Shown in pieces: positions 57,601 to 64,000 of a stretch of DNA of 64,000 bases. Numbering within the stretch: the stretch's first letter is position 1; every line of letters begins with the position of its first letter. The DNA comes from Methyloprofundus sp. (GTDB lineage Bacteria; Pseudomonadota; Gammaproteobacteria; Methylococcales; Methylomonadaceae): the NCBI GenBank assembly GCA_016592635.1, contig AP023240.1:3017630-3081629 (forward strand), read 5' to 3'. A program made the translations under genes and the position numbers. Under the pieces are notes generated by a model. It was given only the letters and a program-made list of their open reading frames with translations, had not been told where the DNA came from and did no database searches.

Positions 57601-59739
57601 ATTTACATCTTCAACTAAATTGATATTCTCTATAATTTGCTCATCAACATACTTTCCAGCAACCAAATCTTGTACATATTGTTTCGCATAAAGACCATTT
57701 ACAAGGGTTAAGTTCGGACCTAACCCTGTGATAGACCGTACCAGCTTTGAAAAGAAAATATTGGTTGTCCCGTTTTTTTCAGTATGATTCCAGAGCTCAC
57801 TCAGTGCATATGACCATAACTTCCTAAAATGCTCTGCAGACAATTGACCTTTTATACCTAAAAGTGCTTGATCTAAACGAGGGTCATCCTTATTGAAATA
57901 GTCTTCTGCTAACGAGGCGAAGCAATCACGATCAGGGATATCGATGAATGCAACAGGCATTTGCACGCCATCTTTTAGAGATAGTCCAGGAAGAATAGAA
58001 TGAACGACAGGACGGTGGATACCATGGCACAATTGATAAAAACAGATTCCTTGTGTAGATTGATAAAAGGGTAATGCTGACCAAGCGGATTCACAAATAT
58101 CTTCATTTATCCATTGATCATCAGAAAGATGATAAACCGCCAACGATTTGGGTAACCAATGTGAAAATTGCTTAAAAAGCTCACCCAACAACTGGTTACC
58201 TTCTGAGGGTAGTTGTTGCATCGTGCTATAAGTTTGATATTGCAATTTAACAAGACTAACCAACGAATTTTTTAAACATTCGATTTTAGACGCTATTGCA
58301 GGATGATCACCAATACTAACCAGCACCCTTTGATGAGTGACTAAAGACATGAGTATTGTTGCAATTTGAAAAGCATTATCATTAGATTGTGTATTCAAAA
58401 AGCATTCAAGTGTTTTATCCACTAAAAAGCTAACTTGAATAATAGGTTCTAAATCGGGAGTAGCCGAAATTCCAGGCCATACATTAATCGTTTCTTCTTC
58501 ATGGCTCGAAACTTTCCACCCACACCCAATAATTTTTGAGGGCTGTAGAGCTTTAATGCACTGTTCATTACAAGTGATAGATTCCCATTCAGATATAGTA
58601 AGATCAATGCTTAATTGTAATACTGACTTAACTTCATCCTGCAACTCACCAAAGCACGCATTGGAAAACGACGAGGCCATCGCCCACTTATCTTGCTCAT
58701 TGTCTATTTGATGTATTGCGAAAATGATATTTTCAATCAATTGACGTTTAAATTCATTCTCGTTAGTTACATACAGCATTAAATCAGGCAAGAGTAATGT
58801 AGAGAATGACAGCTCAACCCATCTTATTAACTTGAGTTTTGCACCCAGTGATATATTGGCTTTTAGCGTTGTATCTGCAATATTTTTACCTTCATAGAAA
58901 CACTCTGTACTATATACTTTTAACAGAACACCTTTTTCAGTTTTGTCATCCCAATCAGTATGACATACACCCAAGGAGTGCTTCCATTGCACCGTATAGA
59001 GCTCACTTTCTAAAATTAATTCTACACCTGATTGGCGAAGTAAAAGAGCAAATTGTGTTTTTAAAATAGTGTCACAATCTGCTTGACACTCATACTGATG
59101 AAATGCTTCTACAAGGCACTCAACGACCTTATCATCCCACGCGGGATCGCAACAATTTTTAAATGAATAGGCGATGTCTTGTATGTTGTTAGGTAATAAA
59201 AGTTGATGCAAAGCGCTTAAAACGACTTGCATCTTCTTTGAGGCGTGTACACGCCCTATCGCATGAATATTGAATGATGTAGCGTTGATGCCATAAAATA
59301 ACTCAGTATCGAATGGTTGGAGTTGAACACTATGGTGATTTTTTTTCCTATGTTCATGTAAAATATCAGAATTGATAACCTGCACAACACCTGAAAATTC
59401 AGAATGACTTTCAAGCCATTGGGTCAAAGATCCATTTATTAACTCACGCCATAAATTCAAACTTTCTATGGGCATTACGGCTAAGTTTTGGTACAAAATT
59501 TTGTAACATTCCGATAAATTTGATAGCAATATTGTCGGCTGAGGATTTTTTTCTAATGCAATCATCACTTGGTAAAGCTTAATCGTCTCACCCAGTGTTG
59601 CAAAAGCATTTTGTAGAGCTTCCGGGTAGCTAGGTAATTCCGAGTCTGACCAAGGCTTTGATTCTAAAGGAAGTGTCACCCACAAAATGGGTGGGTGGAC
59701 TAATTTCTCAGCTAAGATTAAACCAGACACCGTTGTCAC
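54685..59739 (-). CDS. Giant protein of the unknown island operon
   Basis: At least 1684 residues, soluble, without signal peptide, membrane helix, nucleotide-binding loop or repeat that I can recognise. It has the mixed helix/strand composition of a large scaffold or multi-domain cytosolic protein. The frame starts at a GTG (59739), but coding-like sequence continues upstream in this frame for about 54 codons (DLLDDNFLRLIHSVANADNI and on) to a TAG at 59899-59901. A second frame starts at GTG 59939 and joins it across an A10 run. With the upstream start the gap to the Hsp70-like gene shrinks from 223 to 23 bp. The true product is thus probably about 1750 residues. Confidence 0.8.
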   Translation of the reverse strand: MTTVSGLILAEKLVHPPILWVTLPLESKPWSDSELPSYPEALQNAFATLGETIKLYQVMIALEKNPQPTILLSNLSECYKILYQNLAVMPIESLNLWRELINGSLTQWLESHSEFSGVVQVINSDILHEHRKKNHHSVQLQPFDTELFYGINATSFNIHAIGRVHASKKMQVVLSALHQLLLPNNIQDIAYSFKNCCDPAWDDKVVECLVEAFHQYECQADCDTILKTQFALLLRQSGVELILESELYTVQWKHSLGVCHTDWDDKTEKGVLLKVYSTECFYEGKNIADTTLKANISLGAKLKLIRWVELSFSTLLLPDLMLYVTNENEFKRQLIENIIFAIHQIDNEQDKWAMASSFSNACFGELQDEVKSVLQLSIDLTISEWESITCNEQCIKALQPSKIIGCGWKVSSHEEETINVWPGISATPDLEPIIQVSFLVDKTLECFLNTQSNDNAFQIATILMSLVTHQRVLVSIGDHPAIASKIECLKNSLVSLVKLQYQTYSTMQQLPSEGNQLLGELFKQFSHWLPKSLAVYHLSDDQWINEDICESAWSALPFYQSTQGICFYQLCHGIHRPVVHSILPGLSLKDGVQMPVAFIDIPDRDCFASLAEDYFNKDDPRLDQALLGIKGQLSAEHFRKLWSYALSELWNHTEKNGTTNIFFSKLVRSITGLGPNLTLVNGLYAKQYVQDLVAGKYVDEQIIENINLVEDVNAINNDSIFQSSEVLRSGLIWNENTENIQLLKHAEINVHYAQSLIVTFYLDNKSRFPKAPAAIAKLFEGSIIEKLSEILSVNFANRVLDEILELSSDNAVIREVVAQFLLDHEELISAYNLFVESIGKEPVVVISSPDKFTSNLDLNPIFYDLNFDFSPNTLSRKLPTREALGLKHGSAVLKKNATSYSLGPIPSIMQDNYPEICNLLALFFVKYLESSVVDITILPPLTEIKTLTRSNYDCFLSMFSELPDINVFGLNNRSYFQYLNNSDCNIVVNTHCVEIDFFDEGFRPGLVYKDQCILKSSGVLQRPQHEIERVINSTNLLSKAELHAMAKMFDDVLGDVRLLKPDALGKMISWVGQGFSQLTDEVQALLVESTRIVPIREGNYFALGSFNVKNSNTVVTWLHDDQPIGRILKISPYSFVLSMERIKNEDTIYIDHILTCDEITFSAGVSFDFNVTEIIYFLEQNFDDDNINALRPELCNIHPNENYRIEILALVNKLLVILSSEQSDELIWTSDLISAIEALAEKGLYTVQKELLDDNIEYNYRFSLNAQQPEIIRPQLKISFDDDSPKTVSGEIMADDVIFEQRGLIEDASSKLTHNDHFEWTTKQRVFVTIPAELTPLAALFLTMKLEAPSTDDLFSQVLHNTFMSVVNSSHEKVSLELNTLREFVLKTDAKLDPDSEYGINLHDMIDSGIKNIIHEWEVTHELRSILASVTPDMNKVLFELCGVKLFAHYFFSSDKTTSLLLPAAIALNKPSSDDLTLVFSGGEVNGQRATKALFVARPLERTADPMAVIFLELIEQAFFLISLISHYCYNDEDIQKNLFAQLSDVYVEVSQSNSILQMSKIIHSEFYPYEDDISDSDGELFDMYVISQHILKYFVYSSMSKLPTVSSFKTFSYKAGYGTDSTDIKKIIFLEGDYERGVTATNYLEFNSIEVVLRDGLEVLIVDKDDPENDRKYFVEAIVIAED

Positions 59740-59885
59740 AATTGTCAGAGTCTGAAATGCGACAGAATGATATGAGCTATTTATTTTTTCATTATCAGAG
59801 CGAGGAATATGAGTAATGTCAATATTATCAGCGTTGGCAACGCTATGAATTAAACGTAAAAAATTGTCATCTAATAAGTCTAATG

Positions 59886-59895
59886 TTTTTTTTTT
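59886..59895 (-). other. A10 tract at the frame junction of the giant gene
   Basis: On the coding strand ten A separate frame 1 (GTG at 59939, MSSIREKRDLLIYSL-Lys3) from frame 2 (Thr-LDLLDDNFLRL...). One base inserted or one -1 slip fuses the two. Long A-runs are classical sites of polymerase or ribosome slippage and of phase variation. Confidence 0.75.
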
Positions 59896-59962
59896 AGACT
59901 ATAAATCAACAAATCTCGCTTTTCTCTTATTGAAGACACTTATATACCACTCCCTCTAGCAA

Positions 59963-62644
59963 TTAATCTTCTTTAACATATTTAGTTTGTTCACAATAAT
60001 AGTTAATGCTATCTTGAAAAATAAGATCCGATTTACGGAATCTTAAGGGTGTTAGAACATCTTTTTCCCTATCAATCAAATCTGCAACAAGGTATTCATC
60101 CGATGTAAAACGGAATGATAGCATATAGTGTTTAAGCTCGCTAACAGATTTACCTTTAATAGATTCGTCGAAATATAAAAAACCTAAAACCTTACCTAAA
60201 GTATAGTTCTCAGTCTCTGTTGTCACGTAGATATCATTATAACGAAGCACAACCACAATATTGCTAGGTACTATATTAGCAGCAATCACAGCATCCAGTT
60301 TCATAGGAGAAGAAGCTCTAGAAGCCTTGATGTAGCCATCATCACTATAGGTGAACTTAATTTCAGTCCCTTCTGCGATAACTTCAACGCTATTACTGGC
60401 ACTTTGAGACCCCAAGTAAATTGAATATGGTAATCGCTCGACAGCATTGTAATTAATCGCTCTAATATTGGCAACCATTCCACCTTTTAAGATAACGGCA
60501 CCTTCTGCAACTTTACCTTTCAACTCAGATGGATTATTAATTTCAATAAATTTATTTGTTTGAGGATGAGAATCTTTTTCTAACCCCACTAACACGCTAT
60601 CGTTTTCTTTATTGAGTTTTTGGTAAATGCTGTCTTTTAAATAACTCATCATCATTGACTGGCCGACAAATGAATAAAAGTCGATTTCAGTAGTCTCACC
60701 ATCGTCATTCGTTTTTTGAAAACTATTGCTGACCGATTCAATTGTGGCGGCTATTTCATTCACTACCGGCTTTAACCATCCCTGAATTTGTTCTCTAGAA
60801 ATGTACTTCCCATCAAAAATACTTTTATCATAATTACTCAGATTTAGGGCTTCAGCGATTTCTGAAAATAATTCAATCATCGTGTCAGGAAGTGGCCATT
60901 CAGTTGGTTGATTATTCATATCGGGTGTTTTTGAAAACCCTTTTTTCATCTCTTCTATATCATCTAAAAATCGCCAGAAGAAACGCCGTGTTTCATTTAA
61001 AAGACCTGGGTCTTTGTTCGCAAGAACATCAATTATTGTTTGGGGTAATTTTGATTTTTTCAAATAGACCACTAGATTTTGAAAAATAACTTTTGTTAAA
61101 TCTCTGCCACCCAATGTTAATGAATATGAAAACTCTTGCTTAATCTCAGTAATAACTTTCCCACTTCTATCATCAGTCTCATACACCTCGCACAGGCTCA
61201 AATCTGTTGTGCCGTGGCCAATATCAACAAGCATTATATAAACAGAAGTATCATCATACTCTAGATCAATCGCATTAATAGCAGGCGTTAAGTTATTGAG
61301 CGCCCTTATTCTATTTCTAAAATCAAGTTCAGGATCAGTATCAATCGTTGCATTTTCATCACTATTTTTAATATCGTTATACCAAATAGAACCAATTGCA
61401 GCCATAGGCTCATTGATAAACTCTACTGAGCGCTTACACGGGAAAGCGGGGGTTTCAGTTGCTAGCGCACTGCGCATATTACGTTCAAACTCTCGGTTAA
61501 TTCCGACAGGGTGCGTAATAATAATATTATTAGCCACACTAAAAGGAATGCCTTCTTCTTGACAAATTCCCCATTCGACAGCACTCACCATACGTTGAAA
61601 ATAAGACCTGAATAAATTTTCGATCGAAGCCTCTTTTTCCTCAGCAGTCGGTGTTAACTGCGTTGAAATATCGGGATCGTTACCATAAAGCTCTAATGCT
61701 TCAATATTACTAGCCGTATCATTCGTTAAATAAGGTTTTAGTGATTCAATGCGGGCACCATTAAAGCGAGGGTCATTCCAGATACATTCTTTAAGGTGTT
61801 TACCAGTTTGAGGATTAACTTCATGCCCACTAGAAAAAATCACATGTTCAGGATCATATAAATCATGCAGTGCCAACCTAGATGGCTCAGGAATAAGTGC
61901 CGATACAAATGTACTTTTTTCACCTGACTGTTCTCGATATTTGTCCATTTTCATTGAGGGCGTACGAATACTTAACTTCGGTACGACACCCACATCCGTT
62001 TGTCTAAAGAGAAAACAAGCAAATGTAAAGTCCTGATTGCCATAATCTAATGCTAAACCATGTAAGCCCACGTCTTCCTGAACCTTGACTTTAGGTACGA
62101 TGAGCTTAATTGTTGTTGTTGGATCAGCAGTCCACCCTTTGATTCTCAATCTTAAGTTAGTATCTAGACGGTCTACAGCACCATTTTCATCATGTGGAAG
62201 TGTAGCAATAATATCATATACTGATCTTATGTTAATTCTAATTCGGACACGCAATAGCTCATCTTGCTCGAGTGTTAAACCTTTCTCCCTTAGGTCTTCA
62301 GAGTAAATTGGTTCTTTTGCAGTGCCGACAGAAGGAGATTTTAGACCACCATATTTTTTATATTTCTTTCTTTTTTTTGGTGCCTCTGTTGATAATGGTT
62401 CGCGGTATAATACCCATGAAATAACAGGCCCTAATGGGTTGCCTGAAGAAAAACATATTTCATCTAAGTCAACAGAAAGCAATGGCATAAAATCTATATT
62501 TGACTGGTTTTTCGAGTTTTGCTGCGTAATAAAATCAATCCCAGAAGCGTTAAAAATAATATCCGCTTCTTGTGCCTCAGCACTAGGGTTAAGCTTAATC
62601 GTAACAGAAGAGACATTAGGCCGAATTGGAGGTTCTATAGACAT
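59963..62644 (-). CDS. Hsp70/actin-fold ATPase of the unknown island operon
   Basis: About 893 residues. A unique N-terminal region (about 1-195) contains a Lys-rich stretch (PKKRKKYKKYGG, about 88-99). The ATPase core has phosphate-1-like GLALDYGNQDFTFACF (about 197-212), the DnaK-like VEFINEPMAAIGSIW (about 405-419), phosphate-2 YIMLVDIGHGTTDLSLCEV (about 460-478) and adenosine-type EGAVILKGGMVANIRA (about 715-730). A beta-rich C-terminus follows. It lacks a normal Hsp70 substrate domain. I chose the ATG at 62644 (AAGGA upstream); an ATG at 62677 is also in frame. A relation to SrfB-type proteins is possible but untested. Confidence 0.85.
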   Translation of the reverse strand: MSIEPPIRPNVSSVTIKLNPSAEAQEADIIFNASGIDFITQQNSKNQSNIDFMPLLSVDLDEICFSSGNPLGPVISWVLYREPLSTEAPKKRKKYKKYGGLKSPSVGTAKEPIYSEDLREKGLTLEQDELLRVRIRINIRSVYDIIATLPHDENGAVDRLDTNLRLRIKGWTADPTTTIKLIVPKVKVQEDVGLHGLALDYGNQDFTFACFLFRQTDVGVVPKLSIRTPSMKMDKYREQSGEKSTFVSALIPEPSRLALHDLYDPEHVIFSSGHEVNPQTGKHLKECIWNDPRFNGARIESLKPYLTNDTASNIEALELYGNDPDISTQLTPTAEEKEASIENLFRSYFQRMVSAVEWGICQEEGIPFSVANNIIITHPVGINREFERNMRSALATETPAFPCKRSVEFINEPMAAIGSIWYNDIKNSDENATIDTDPELDFRNRIRALNNLTPAINAIDLEYDDTSVYIMLVDIGHGTTDLSLCEVYETDDRSGKVITEIKQEFSYSLTLGGRDLTKVIFQNLVVYLKKSKLPQTIIDVLANKDPGLLNETRRFFWRFLDDIEEMKKGFSKTPDMNNQPTEWPLPDTMIELFSEIAEALNLSNYDKSIFDGKYISREQIQGWLKPVVNEIAATIESVSNSFQKTNDDGETTEIDFYSFVGQSMMMSYLKDSIYQKLNKENDSVLVGLEKDSHPQTNKFIEINNPSELKGKVAEGAVILKGGMVANIRAINYNAVERLPYSIYLGSQSASNSVEVIAEGTEIKFTYSDDGYIKASRASSPMKLDAVIAANIVPSNIVVVLRYNDIYVTTETENYTLGKVLGFLYFDESIKGKSVSELKHYMLSFRFTSDEYLVADLIDREKDVLTPLRFRKSDLIFQDSINYYCEQTKYVKED

Positions 62645-62692
62645 TTTTTTTCCTTTGATATAGCTTTTTTCATGCAATATTGATAATTTTTC

Positions 62693-64000
62693 TTAGTTAA
62701 TACATTGAGCCATTTTTTGCACATTACGATCAAGCCCGAGTAATTCATGTTGCAGCTCATCAATTTTTGCTTTGAGTAATTTAGCCTCTTCAACCCTCCG
62801 TTTATCGTCTTCAGTTCTAGATTTACTACTAACAGTTTCATAAAAACTTTCAATCCATTCCCTCGAATCACTGTCATCAACAGCGAAATTCTGTGAAATA
62901 ATGCTCATTAATTTACGTTCTTTATCAATCGCATCAACTTCACTTAAAGCAGATTCAACCTGTAATATTTTCTTAAAATTAAGTACCAATACCTGTGTAA
63001 AATATTTACAAATGACATTAATTTCTTTATATGCACTCGCAAAGACTTGTTGTTTACTTTGCTGAGCACTTGTCAGGCTCGTTCTAATAACGCTGGTTCT
63101 GAACACATCGATAATGTAGCCCCATACCTCATCAATATTATTAAACACTGACTCACCATAACTTGAGCTAATACTACTCGCGCCAAATCGGTCGATTAAA
63201 TCTGCATAATAGCTCGCATCAAGGTTATCATTTAATGTAAATGTAGATGCTTTAAGTCTTATTCGTAACTCTTCACATAAAGACTCTAAACTGTTATCCC
63301 ATGTGATACCACTCACATCACATTGCATTTTAATGCCACCTGCATTAGTTAGCCGCATATTTTCTTTTTGTGAAAAGGATAAAACTTGACTCCACTTGAG
63401 GTATAAACCGATATTTTCATTGGGTAAAAACGCCTCAACTCTGTCATCGATAATTTGATGGTACTTAATCAGATCATGATGTGCTTGTTTGAAAAAACAA
63501 TATGTAAACCACGAGGCATTCGCATTAATTTGTTGCACTTGATGGAGAACAGCAAAACCATCAAGCATTTTAATCATATCTTGCAGATCATTGCAGCGAG
63601 TTGAATCTACATGCTGATTTTCCCATCTAGGTAGGTTTTTATAAGACTCAACAACACTTTCAGATTGACATGCACTCCAAGCAATATTTCGCTTATTTTG
63701 CATTTCTTGAATGGCTCCACTGACAAAAACAAATGGTGGATAACCTCCCTCTTTAAATCGACAATTCTCTTTTATGGCAAGTGTTGTGCTGTTACCATGT
63801 TGATTCAATGTACTATTTTGTTGAGATGCCACTCTAGCGATGATATTTCCCTGCATGTATTTCTGCATGATATCGTGGTGAGCAGTCGCTACATCTGCCC
63901 CTAAATTAAAGCCTTCATTATTAAAAATATGCTCAATCGCCGTAATGGAATACATAAATCGGTGAATGAGAAGTTCATCAATAATGTTATCTTGCGCAAA
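62693..64000 (-). CDS. Unknown protein upstream of the Hsp70-like ATPase, 5' end beyond the window
   Basis: At least 435 codons. The first ATG (63955) has no ribosome-binding site, and the frame stays open to the right edge with protein-like sequence (FAQDNIIDELLIHRF), so the start lies outside. The body is mixed helix/strand with several Cys and His. A long C-terminal coiled coil (about the last 70 residues, EEAKLLKAKIDELQHELLGL) suggests oligomerisation. The gap to the Hsp70-like gene is 48 bp. No family recognised. Confidence 0.75.
   Translation of the reverse strand, partial: FAQDNIIDELLIHRFMYSITAIEHIFNNEGFNLGADVATAHHDIMQKYMQGNIIARVASQQNSTLNQHGNSTTLAIKENCRFKEGGYPPFVFVSGAIQEMQNKRNIAWSACQSESVVESYKNLPRWENQHVDSTRCNDLQDMIKMLDGFAVLHQVQQINANASWFTYCFFKQAHHDLIKYHQIIDDRVEAFLPNENIGLYLKWSQVLSFSQKENMRLTNAGGIKMQCDVSGITWDNSLESLCEELRIRLKASTFTLNDNLDASYYADLIDRFGASSISSSYGESVFNNIDEVWGYIIDVFRTSVIRTSLTSAQQSKQQVFASAYKEINVICKYFTQVLVLNFKKILQVESALSEVDAIDKERKLMSIISQNFAVDDSDSREWIESFYETVSSKSRTEDDKRRVEEAKLLKAKIDELQHELLGLDRNVQKMAQCIN

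Noticed and set aside
50966..64000. Assignment of the operon to a named defence system
   Set aside because: No gene matches a defence protein I know in full; kinase and Hsp70 motifs alone are too general.

Overview
The window is a chromosomal segment of a low-GC gammaproteobacterium. Indications are the hrcA-grpE-dnaK-dnaJ-dapB order, rpsF-rpsR-DUF2232-rplI, a fused CysG, TamA, TrhP and a Kbp/YgaU homologue. PEP-CTERM-like and lipobox secreted proteins, the UPF0182 protein and the palindromic repeat families fit Methylococcales or a related group. That placement is inference: no diagnostic gene such as pmoA lies here.

Positions 1-44263 are mostly core genome: the 3'-truncated end of an AEC-family transporter gene, several secreted proteins, the CIRCE-controlled heat-shock cluster with dapB, ribosomal protein genes, tRNA hydroxylation (trhP), rraA, ispH, tamA, a two-gene DUF3754 (TMEM143-like) membrane module, kbp, a UPF0182 membrane protein, a cyclophilin, a yeast-Fcy1-like cytosine deaminase, def, ppa, molybdopterin synthesis (moaE, moaD, moaC) with a tungstate-type permease, tusA, cysG, a c-type cytochrome and argG. 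Many intergenic gaps hold REP-like palindromes of at least six families. Two mobile features use the same palindrome. An IS4-family element (27875-29278) and a 95-bp non-autonomous derivative (4967-5061) have inserted into the same 12-bp site of a REP-like palindrome. A REP-associated tyrosine transposase gene (29428-29961) is flanked by inverted REP copies. A SUMF1-domain gene (26973-27773) ends like the variable region of a diversity-generating retroelement target.

From tRNA-Phe (44188-44263) to the right edge the window is a genomic island. It begins with a P4-type tyrosine integrase. Next comes an insertion-sequence graveyard (45873-50915): a 5'-truncated second recombinase, an intact-looking IS3-family element, one truncated and one remnant IS66, an IS110 fragment and an IS5-type fragment.

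The most interesting part is the minus-strand cluster from 50966 past the right edge. In transcription order it encodes a partial protein of at least 435 aa with a C-terminal coiled coil, an Hsp70/actin-fold ATPase (893 aa), a giant protein of about 1.7 kDa-residue scale (1684 aa, longer if read across an A10 tract), a protein-kinase-like protein (about 707 aa), a 171-aa helical protein, an internally deleted group II intron, and a 116-aa coiled-coil protein. Tight spacing and overlapping starts indicate one operon. I do not recognise the assembly as a named system. Kinase plus Hsp70-like ATPase plus giant scaffold in an integrase-marked island suggests a conflict (anti-phage or toxin-like) or effector system, but this is inference only.
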